NCBI GenBank assembly: GCA_026770615.1
Contig: MU631402.1
Location: forward strand, 293,958 to 310,496
Length of the DNA stretch: 16,539 nucleotides
Direction: 5' to 3'
Origin: Pavlovales sp. CCMP2436
Taxonomy: Eukaryota; Haptophyta; Pavlovophyceae; Pavlovales
In this document: piece by piece, positions 1 to 6,565 of the stretch
Layout of the letters: the number at the start of each line of letters is the position of its first letter
Position numbering within the stretch: position 1 is the first letter of the stretch
The notes under the pieces: model-generated
What the model was told of the DNA's origin: nothing
Database searches by the model: none
What the model saw: the letters and a program-made list of their open reading frames with translations, nothing else
Made by a program: the position numbers and the translations under genes

Positions 1-95
1 GCTTGCCCCGCCCCGTGCTCACGATCCTAACTTCTTGTGTTTATTATTCTTTTTCCACTCATAGACTTCGGCTTGCCCCGCCCCGTGCTCACGAT
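1..95 (+). repeat. Copy of the start of the first visible exon, 70 bp upstream
   Basis: Bases 1-25 are identical to 71-95, inside the first visible exon of the branching enzyme. The period is 70 bp, so the copy lies in the upstream intron and probably continues left of the window. Its match stops inside exon sequence and is followed by AT-rich intron and the acceptor TAG at 62-64. Confidence 0.85.
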
Positions 96-3000
96 TGCGG
101 AGGAGTGCTCGGGGCACTCTGCGCTCTGCCTCTCTCCGCTGAACGGCGGGCTGGTGAGTCTGGTTTGAACTTATAATTTGTACTTTATAATTTACAATTA
201 GGCGCGCTGCTGAGTCTGGTTTGAACTATAATTGATAGTTTGAAGTATGGTCATACCAATATTCATTATCACAGGCAATCACATTCATTCATACAGAAAG
301 ATAGTCGCGATTCATATTCTCAATATTCGCATACATTTGTTGTTGTTGCTATTCTGGTTAGGGCTGTAACTACCGGCTGACGATCGGGATCCCTCCTTTA
401 GCTATCATAATGATCATTGTCATTACTAGACGATTTAATCGTATTTTTCCGGGTTTTTTATAGGTATAATTTTAGAATGACGTGTCCTATGACAGTTCGC
501 CTAGAGACAACGATCTTTTCAGTCCGAAGTCTCGATCGCCTCCCCGGCGCTATACAGACGCCGGGAAGGGAGGTGTGGGGCCAAACCGACTTAACTAAAG
601 GGTGCCCACCAAAGGGCCCAAAGGCGTAAAGGACCAAGAATTGGATTTGAACCCGGGACCTCGACCCAAAGGGCTAGGGTTCTTACCGCTTCGACTATCG
701 CTTGCGATCGGGAGCCCCCTTTTAACTCTCATCATTATTAGATGATTTAAAAGTATTTTTTTTGAGTTTTTTTTACAGGGCTTCGACTACCGGCTAGCGA
801 TCGGGATCCCCCCGCTGTGGGTGCACATCGTGAGCGACGCGACGCCGGGCCACTGGCCTGTGAGGCAGATCGTGGCGGAGCTGTGCAAGCGGCGGAGCAC
901 GGAGCCCACCGTGGCCTACGTCGAGTGCCACGACCAGTCACTGGTGGGGTGCTTTCTTCTGCTGGGGGGGGTAGGTGGGGAGGATGATTTACTATTCACA
1001 AATTGATAAATGTTGTTGCCGAGTGCTACGACCAGTTACTAGTCAGTTATATATATAGATATATATGTGGCCATTGTGATATTTTCATATATTCATACAT
1101 GCATAGTTTTATAAATAACATGTATAGTTTTATATATGTTATTATTGTTTATTTTCTATCTTTCTTTCTTTTTGCTCGGATTTTTTTTGTATAGTCTGTA
1201 AGCTCAGCTAGTGTACATATGTTCTTATTCTTGGTTTGAATCACTTACGACTGTGGAAACGCTCTTTCACCCCTGATGTTTTTTATCGCTTTTGTTTGCA
1301 ACAAATCAGGTGGGTGCGCAGACGCTGGCTTTCCGGCTGATGGGCACAGACATGTACCACTTCATGAGCCGCCTCTCGTCCAGCACGCCCCGAATCGAAT
1401 TCGGCATCGCCATGCTCAAGGTCGTTTTTTTTTTTTTTTTTGATTGATTGATTGATTGATTAATTCTCATGCATACGAATAGTGCTGCTATTACTCATAA
1501 TAATAGCAACCACATAATAACATAGCACTGGTTGCAACAACAACAACAACAGGTGGTGCGCCTGCTCACCTCGGCGCTTGGCGGCGAGGGCTACCTCAGC
1601 TTCATGGGCAACGGTAAGAAGCAAAAAACACAGATGAAACAACTCAAATGAAAAAACACAGATGAAACAACACAAAAACAACAAAACACAAATGAGCATT
1701 ATTGGCAACGGCAATCATATTGATAATCTATTTTTGTAATAATAAAGTGCCCGAGCTGCTTGGGCAAGTGCGCGCCTGTGCCAGCTGCCGCCTGCCGCCT
1801 GCCCAATGCTCGCTGCCGCCTGCCCCCCTCCGGCCTGCCAGCTGCCCCCACCCACACCTCACACCGAGTTTGGCCATTTCAATCGGATTGATTTCCAAGC
1901 AAATTATATATATTCTAACCCCCCCCCTCCCCTCCCCCTCCGCCGCAGACTTCGGCCATCTCAATCGGGTCGACTTTCCCCCCCCTCTCACTGACATCCC
2001 CCCCCCCTCACTGACACCCCCCCCTTCCCACACACACACGCACACACACACACAGAGTTTGGCCACCCCCACTCTCACTGACATCCCCCCCCTTACCCCC
2101 CCCCCCCCACACACACGCAGAGTTCGGCCACCCCGATTGGATCGACTTCCCGCGAGAGGGGAACAACTTCTCATTCGAAAAAGCTCGCCGCCGCTGGGTA
2201 ATCACAACAACAACAACAATAATACTACTAATACTAATAATAATACTAACAACAGCAACAGGACTGATAAGACTACTTCTACTACTACAAACCATCACAC
2301 CACTAAAAGGATCTTGTACAAATACTTAGAATCATACCGCAAAAAGTATCTCCTAAAAATAGTGAAAAACGATTAATAATAATAACAATCAAAGGGTCCA
2401 CAAACGCTCATACAAATAATCAACGGGTAAAAAAATACTCGTGATAAGAATCAAAGGATCTACAAATAATTATAATTCGTGATTTTCTAAAATCATGCGT
2501 TTTAATCAATCAAAGGATTTGGTGGACGACCCCCTGCTGCGCTTCCGCTGGCAAATAATACTCATAAATTTTTTTAATGTTAAATACAATCAAAGGATTT
2601 GGTGGACGACCCGTTGTTGCGCTTCCGCTGGCTCAATGACTTCGACCGAGGTGTGTTTTTATTTTTTAAAAAAATGAGGACAATAGCAATCACAATTGTG
2701 ACGAGAAGAGTGGTAATAACTAAACAACTAATGCCACTCCCAAAACGAATTCGCCTACTACTAATACTATCAATACTAATCTCATTACTGGGAGCATGTG
2801 GCATCTGCTATGAGTTCGTCACCAACTTCAGCTCTACACCCCTGCTGCCAGGACTGATCTCTGACATCGACCAAGTCTGTGAGTGAACACCACCTGTTGA
2901 AACATGCTGAGCCGCTGATCACTTTTTTGTTTTCGTTCAGCGATGCACGAGGCGGCGGAGGCGTTCGGCTGGATGCACGCGCCGCACGGACACGTGGTGT

Positions 3001-3248
3001 GCGCCGACGAGGAGGTGCAGCTGCTCGTCTTCGAGCGCGGCGGGCTGCTCTTCGTCGCCAACCTGCACCCCACCGCAACCGTGCAGGAGTACACGGTGCG
3101 CCTCTCCGCGCACTACTCCAACCTTGTGCTCAGCACAGACGACGCGCAGTGGGGCGGCCGCTCGCGCACCATCTGCCTGCGCCTCGGCGCCAAGCGAGGG
3201 GACTTCGTCCTCGCAGTGCCGCCGTGCTGCATGTTCGTCGCCAACTGA
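65..3248 (+). CDS. GBE1: 1,4-alpha-glucan branching enzyme, C-terminal seven exons (5' partial)
   Basis: This is the 3' part of a starch/glycogen branching enzyme, which cuts alpha-1,4 glucan chains and rejoins them as alpha-1,6 branches. Exons read from the sequence are 65-153, 779-943, 1310-1420, 1553-1613, 2121-2197, 2596-2650 and 2941-3248 (TGA at 3246). They join in frame to 287 residues plus stop. Visible GH13 motifs are TIAEECSG (catalytic acid/base Glu), VECHDQSLVG (transition-state Asp), GGEGYLSFMGN then EFGHPDWIDFPRE, and RRRW-DLVDDPLLRFRW. The last exon encodes the C-terminal beta domain (LLVFERGGLLFVANLHPTAT). The nucleophile Asp region lies upstream of the window. All introns are GT...AG. 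The weakest sites are the donor GTCGTT at 1421 and the AAG acceptor at 2593-2595. The introns hold copies of neighbouring exon edges, listed separately. Family identity is secure. Exon limits are inferred from frame, splice dinucleotides and the family's conserved order. Confidence 0.93.
142..232 (+). repeat. Tandem copy of an exon 3' end with splice donor (about 55 bp period)
   Basis: The end of the first visible exon plus its donor (GGCGGGCTG|gtgagtctgg, near 145-163) recurs about 55 bp downstream, around 199-218. There it reads ggcgcgctgctgagtctgg and is followed by the same tttgaac and ataatt stretch. The donor GT is lost in the copy (gctg to gctgctg), so only the first site looks usable. 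Confidence 0.8.
360..816 (+). repeat. Three copies of the exon start at 779, with matching intron ends
   Basis: The acceptor plus exon start at 777-816 (GGCTTCGACTACCGG...) has two degraded copies upstream, at 360-395 and 689-717. The intron stretches after each copy also resemble each other (about 396-467 and 718-778, both carrying tta...gacgatt/gatgattt...gttttttatag/acag). The repeated unit is therefore exon start plus intron end. A SINE in minus orientation sits between the first and second copies. The copies carry substitutions that alter the encoded residues. Confidence 0.8.
471..697 (-). mobile_element. tRNA-derived SINE, copy 1 (intronic, minus)
   Basis: Read on the minus strand, the element begins with pol III promoter-like boxes: A box TAGTCGAAGCGG (near 697-686) and B box GGTTCAAATCC (653-643). 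A roughly 170-bp body follows, ending in GGACACGTCATTCTAAAA near 471. The body is closely matched by the element at 6188-6426. It lies inside the 625-bp intron 154-778 of the branching enzyme. Its tRNA-like head runs into a copy of exon sequence (gcttcgacta), so the exact 5' boundary is uncertain. Confidence 0.75.
919..1044 (+). repeat. Copy of an exon 3' end and donor (about 97 bp period)
   Basis: The end of the exon 779-943 (cgagtgccacgaccagtcac then tggtg) recurs in the following intron at about 1019-1043, as cgagtgctacgaccagttac then tagt. The copies differ by a few transitions. The copied donor region reads ctagtcag rather than ctggtggg. Confidence 0.8.
1421..1552 (+). other. Microsatellite-filled intron
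   Basis: This 132-bp branching-enzyme intron consists largely of a poly-T run, (GATT)n near 1441-1460 and (AAC)n just before the acceptor at 1551-1552. Unlike its neighbours it shows no copy of flanking exon sequence. Confidence 0.75.
1622..1680 (+). repeat. Short tandem repeat, about 29-bp unit
   Basis: The motif aaaacacagatgaaacaac occurs twice about 28-29 bp apart, starting near 1625 and 1653, just inside the intron after the donor at 1614. Confidence 0.7.
1866..2160 (+). repeat. Ladder of four acceptor/exon-start copies
   Basis: The start of the exon 2121-2197 (AGTTCGGCCACCCCGATTGG, encoding EFGHPDW) is preceded in the same intron by three degraded copies. They are at 1866-1896 (gagtttggccatttcaatcg), 1947-1980 (agacttcggccatctcaatc) and 2054-2070 (agagtttggccaccccc). 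Starts are spaced about 82, 107 and 65 bp. The first two still encode EFGHFNRIDF and DFGHLNRVDF. The second and third keep an AG after pyrimidine-rich or (CA)n sequence. Between them lie (C)n, (CA)n and a repeated ctcactgacat motif (1987, 2008, 2075). Confidence 0.85.
2198..2595 (+). other. Intron with A/C-rich trinucleotide repeats and acceptor-motif copies
   Basis: The 5' half is nearly G-free and built of CAA, AAT and ACT triplets (about 2205-2300). The 3' half repeats the acceptor motif aatcaaagg at about 2389, 2450, 2509 and 2589. The last is the acceptor in use, and the two upstream ones are followed by short decayed versions of the exon start. Confidence 0.7.
2508..2631 (+). repeat. 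Near-identical 44-bp copy of an exon start, 80 bp upstream
   Basis: Bases 2508-2551 repeat 2588-2631, which spans the acceptor and first 36 bases of the exon 2596-2650. Both encode the same 12 residues (DLVDDPLLRFRW). The three differences (CCC/CCG, CTG/TTG, CTG/TTG) are all synonymous. The upstream copy has no GT directly after it (TGG|caaataat), so it is not a complete exon as it stands. Confidence 0.9.
2790..2925 (+). repeat. Dispersed repeat R, copy 1 (last intron of the branching enzyme)
   Basis: The core at about 2845-2915 (ctgctgccaggact... ccaagtc... gagtgaacac cacctgttgaaacatgctgagccgct) matches segments at 5703-5790 (opposite strand) and 8570-8735 (same strand). The upstream part (gctatgagttc near 2808) also matches the 8.6-kb copy. 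It has no obvious coding capacity or pol III boxes. Confidence 0.8.
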
Positions 3249-3600
3249 CTTTCAGCCTCAGCCCCGTGAATACCGCCCTGTGTTTGTCTGCGGCTTGGTT
3301 AGCACTCTCAGTGCGTGCGCCCGGCCCCACTCTTTTTTGTGCGGCCCTGTGAATACAGTTTTCAGGGCCGACGTGTAGCCCTGAAAACGAGATCACGGTC
3401 GGTCGTGTATGTACATCATGTCAAGTTCAGTATAAACCTCGCGATATATCTTAGATATGTGTCTAGCAACGTCTACGAGATGCCGCCTGACAAGATACTT
3501 AATTCTGTTCTCATATATATATATCCAATATATATTACTACTTCATATATTACTGATAGGGATTCAAACTGGCGTCTGACTGTTCTCATATATATATATC
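3249..3600 (+). other. 3' flank of the branching enzyme, with a perfect hairpin
   Basis: No gene is seen here. A similar gcccYgtgaatac motif occurs near 3260 and 3343. A perfect 11-bp inverted repeat (3358-3368 and 3378-3388, arm GTTTTCAGGGC, 9-nt spacer) lies about 110 nt after the stop. From 3400 the sequence is AT-rich, with two copies of ttctcatatatatatatcc (near 3510 and 3583) and a 33-bp repeat at 3554-3586. Confidence 0.6.
3554..3586 (+). repeat. 33-bp dispersed repeat, copy 1
   Basis: This segment (gatagggattcaaactggcg then tctgactgttct) occurs in reverse complement at 8874-8906 with one visible mismatch. Its function is unknown. On the minus strand it contains a weak B-box-like cttgaatccc/tttgaatccc, so it may be the relic of a tRNA-like or retroposed unit. 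Confidence 0.75.
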
Positions 3601-3967
3601 CCACCTCGACGCAGTCTTTGCGCGCGCGGCCTCCGCCTCTCCCGCCGCTGCGCGATGCACGCCGCTTGCAAAGTCGACCGTCCCGGCGACGAGGTCCACG
3701 GCAAAGGTCGCCTTGGCCACAATGGACTCGCGGATCTTGGCTGCAAACAGCGTGGTAGTGACCTCGTAGTTGGCGGTCGATCGCTCACCTTGACACAGTC
3801 TTTGCGCGCGCGGCCTCCGCCTCTCCCGCCGCCGCGCGATGCGCGCCGCTTGCAAAGTCGACCATCCCGGCGACGAGGTCCACTGCAAAGGTCGCCTTGG
3901 CCACGATGGACTCGCGGATCTTGGCTGCAAAGAGCGTGGCAGTGACATCGTAGTTGGCGGTCGGCAG
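3600..3967 (-). repeat. 184-bp tandem duplication spanning an exon end and splice donor
   Basis: Bases 3612-3779 and 3796-3963 match closely at a constant offset of 184. On the minus strand, the 3796-3963 copy has an open frame (FAAKIRESIVAKATFAVDLV...) ending at a strong splice donor (TCAAG|gtgagc, exon end at 3789). The second copy lies downstream in the presumed intron and ends at a matching but weaker GAG|gtggga. The layout is the same as that of the exon-edge copies in the branching-enzyme gene. Confidence 0.85.
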
Positions 3968-4697
3968 CTCGACGGGCGAGCGTAGCGCAACCTGAGGCGC
4001 GCGAGGAGAGGTCGCACATCAGGTTGCGCATGGGGACGGCGCGGTCCTCCTTTTTGCCGTCGCAGATAATCTGTGTGCAGGCGATGACCTTGAGCGCGCC
4101 CTTTACGTCCTTGCGCGCTGCCGCCTCGATCGTGCTGCGACGCAACTCTACCCTGAGCCATCCGATGAACTTTGCGAGCGAGGTGAGCGGCAAGGCGCGC
4201 TCCTTCACAGTAGCGACCGCCGCATCGCTCGCCACCTCCTTGGGCAGCGCCACGAGGGTGGCGTCGAGCACTGCCGACGCCTCCTCGCGCAAGAAGCTAC
4301 CGACGCGCAGGAACTCTTGCCGCTCGGGATCGGCGGGCAGCTCGGTCACCGCAAACGAGCTGCTCAGCACGACGATGGCGTGGCAGAGCCCCTTGTCGTG
4401 CGTGAGCTACTTGGCGTGCGCGCACACGCTCGCGATGAGCTTGCTGTCGCCCGACTTGTAGAAGTCGAACACGACGGTCGGACGCCGGTAGGCCTGCATC
4501 ACCTGCGCGAGCCGCTCGTAGAGCTGCCCTTTGAGCGCCTCGGAGGGGACGTACGCCGCTGGCTGAGCCGCGCGGTGCTGCTTGAGCGCCGCGTCCACGA
4601 CGAGCGTGTCGAGATCGGAGCCCTGCGCATCGCCCGTCTTCACGACGACGATACCCGCGCCGCTCTTGCTGAGCACGTGCTCCACACAGAAGAATAT
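3789..4697 (-). pseudogene. Broken P-loop NTPase-like gene (Crinkler/RHS-type), partial
   Basis: Read on the minus strand, the frame is open from about 4697 without an ATG. It encodes GAGIVVVKTGDAQGSD, then a Walker-B-like strand (RRPTVVFDFYKSGDS), a sensor-like strand (HAIVVLSSSFAVTELP) and QEFLRVGSFLREEASAVLDA. Order and spacing recall the NTPase domain shared by Crinkler and RHS proteins, but no Walker A is seen, so it would lie upstream. Two breaks are visible. A TAG at 4407-4409 interrupts one frame between CAHAK and LTHDKG. Near 4000-4020 the coding signal jumps frame from NLMCDLSSRA to ELPTANYDVTATLF. The latter frame runs to a splice donor at 3789/3788. The family call is from motif style only. 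A spliced functional gene with recoded TAG is a less likely alternative. Confidence 0.5.
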
Positions 4698-5310
4698 GTA
4701 AAGCTACAGTTAGTTACTCTGTAGAGCTGCTCATATAAAATATGGCGGAAATGACGCGCATGCATTCGTGGATCTAGCCAGTTTAAACCATTTGAACGGT
4801 CATTTGGCCAACACCCTCATTAATCTCAATTCGAAATATCTGTGGGAACAAAGTGAAAAAATGCGAAAATGGACATCTTGGGCAGGGCTGTATGTAAAAG
4901 CCAATCCAAACTGGAACAGTTTGCAGATTTTTGGTTTGCAATTTAACGAAACCCCCACCCCCCCGTCCGTTTTCCAACCCGTCTCGAAGCCACATCCGGT
5001 GGCCGCGGGCCGGGCCCGGGCGAGGCGAGGAGGTGTCGTTGCACGCACGCGCTGGGACCTCCGGAAGCAGAAGATGCGCGCGCGCATGCTCGTTCCGTCG
5101 CGCGTGAAGGTCGCGGCCCCGGACGCGCGCGGTTGGAAGGACGGCGGAGCCACTCTTGACCTTCCCCAAACGCGGCAACTCGACCCGTGAAGGACGCGGG
5201 CCTCGCTCACAGCCCTGCAAGGCCTGGCGAGGGGCGAGCGGGGGGCGCAGCTTGCGCACGCTCCCGCGCCGGCCCCGCCCGCCCCCTTCCACCCGGGCCC
5301 CGCCACCCGA
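4698..5310. other. No confident gene; AT-rich then GC-rich intergenic or intron sequence
   Basis: Bases 4698-4960 are AT-rich and have the look of intron or intergenic DNA. Bases 4960-5310 are GC-rich, with overlapping open frames on both strands rich in Arg, Pro, Gly and Ala, as expected from composition alone. On the minus strand this could be an intron between the NTPase piece and the coding-like segment at 5310-5630. Confidence 0.4.
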
Positions 5311-5634
5311 CCACGGGCAGCTCGATCAGCGCGTCGGCCAGACGAAGCGGCTCGAGCGACACCACGCGCAGCTCGTTGCGCGGCTCGACGTGCAGCTCGA
5401 CGCCCGCTTCGACTAGACGCGCATCATGCGATGCGTCGACGATCACGACTTCGCTCGCGTGCAGAGCGGGATGCGCAGCACTACCTCCGTGCAGCCGGTG
5501 CCCGACGATCTCGTGGCCACGTTCTGCGCGGTGACGGCCGCAGACTTGGCCGAGGACGAGGTGTGGCGATTTGCGCCGGTCGGCGTGCTCTCCAGCCTCG
5601 ATGAGCAGCTCGATAGGCAGCTCGACGGACAGCT
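5310..5634 (-). pseudogene. Coding-like segment, possibly the N-terminal part of the same broken gene
   Basis: The best minus-strand coding signal is VIVDASHDARLVEAGVELHV followed by EPRNELRVVSLEPLRLADAL and IELPVV (5446-5316), with G/C third positions. Just upstream another minus frame reads EVVLRIPLCTRAKS then TGA at about 5440. It would join the first smoothly after a 1-base shift, so a frameshift is likely. Strand-exchange-like alternation could fit the ubiquitin-like header of Crinkler-type proteins, but this is weak. The plus strand also has an attractive frame here (5471-5640, MRSTTSVQPVPDDLVATFCA), so the strand itself is uncertain. Confidence 0.3.
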
Positions 5635-5702
5635 AGCTCGTCGACCAGCGCGTCAGCGGCGGTGTGTCGCCCGGTTGAGATCCGCCGATTTTCACAGATT
5701 AA

Positions 5703-5790
5703 TATATAGCGGCTCAGCATGGTTCAACAGGTGTTGTTCACTCACTGACTTGGTCGACGTCAGACGTTAGTACTGGCAGCAGGGATTAAC
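5703..5790 (-). repeat. Dispersed repeat R, copy 2
   Basis: The reverse complement matches 8650-8735 over about 80 bp (ctgctgccag, actaacgtctgacgtc, gtcagtgagtgaacaac, acctgttgaaccatgctgag). The match includes the end at gccgctatat, so the R boundary is shared by these two copies. The rest of 5635-5950 shows no gene. Confidence 0.85.
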
Positions 5791-5949
5791 CGCTTTTCTT
5801 TTCTCACCTAACTGATTCTAGGCTGCCCGCTTACCCTTCACCCCGCAGCCCCTCATCTCACAGCTTACCAAGCCACTTAAGGGTGATAGGAATAAAAAGC
5901 TGTAGCTACTCAAAAAGATGTCAACCAGCCCCAGGTCCGCAGGATCCTG

Positions 5950-6185
5950 TTGGTTGATGGTAGTCTGATGGTTCGGACCCCCGCCCTGAAAAGCGGACAT
6001 ACCGGGTTCAATTCTAATGTCGGCCACGTCTTTTGGCCCCTTTAGGTGGGTACCCCCTGGAAGTCGGTTTGGCCCCGCACCTCCCTTCCCGTCGCTTGGT
6101 TGAGCGCCGGGGAGGAGATTGGGACTTCGGGCAGAAAAGATCGTTGTCCCTAGGCGAGCTGTCATCAGGACACGTCATCCTCTGT
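5950..6185 (+). mobile_element. tRNA-derived SINE, copy 2
   Basis: The A box is TAGTCTGATGG (5961-5971) and the B box GGTTCAATTCT (6005-6015). The body contains ctttaggtgggtacccc, aagtcggtttggcccc, cacctcccttcccg, gaaaagatcgttgtcc and the end ggacacgtcatcct. It is more diverged from copies 1 and 3 than they are from each other, so it is probably an older or different subfamily. It is followed directly by copy 3 in the same orientation. Confidence 0.75.
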
Positions 6186-6187
6186 GA

Positions 6188-6426
6188 AAGTGATTCCTAG
6201 TCTAATGGTTTAGGATCCCAGCCCTTTGGGTCGAAGTCGGGGGTTCAAATCCAATTCTTGGTCCTTTACGCCTTTGGGCCCTTTAGGTGGGCACCCTTTG
6301 GTTAAGTCGGTTTGGTCCCGCACCTCCCTTCCCGGCGTCTGTATAGCGCCGGGGAGACGATCGAGACTTCGGACTGAAAAGATCGTTGTCTCTAGGCGAA
6401 CTGTCATAGGACACGTCATTCTAAAA
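6188..6426 (+). mobile_element. tRNA-derived SINE, copy 3
   Basis: The A box is TAGTCTAATGG (6198-6208) and the B box GGTTCAAATCC (6242-6252), a perfect pol III match. The body matches the intronic copy at 471-697 (inverted relative to it) to the shared end ggacacgtcattctaaaa. The head resembles a tRNA with a short anticodon-type stem, but no intact acceptor stem is evident, so it is not a tRNA gene. Confidence 0.78.
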
Positions 6427-6565
6427 GTTAATCCTAATAATTATTTGTGTGTAACTAGTTAACTATATTGATGTTGCACATGAATTGACAGGGCTGAGGC
6501 CAGAAAGCGCCCATCACTATGGGCTGGCCCTCCACGCTCACCGACTGGATGAACTGCAGAACGTC

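Noticed and set aside
1702..2376. 224-residue plus-strand frame rich in Pro, Thr and Asn, and a 148-residue frame opposite it
   Set aside because: Both run through intron sequence made of (C)n, (CA)n and (AAT/AAC)n, and they read the true branching-enzyme exon in the wrong frame or on the wrong strand.
4768..5306. Overlapping 140-169 residue frames on both strands
   Set aside because: Three frames of similar length on two strands in one GC-rich block, with no recognisable motif, indicate composition rather than coding.
5942..6260. tRNA genes suggested by good A and B boxes
   Set aside because: No intact acceptor stem is formed. The head is joined to a conserved 170-bp body shared by three copies, so these are SINEs.
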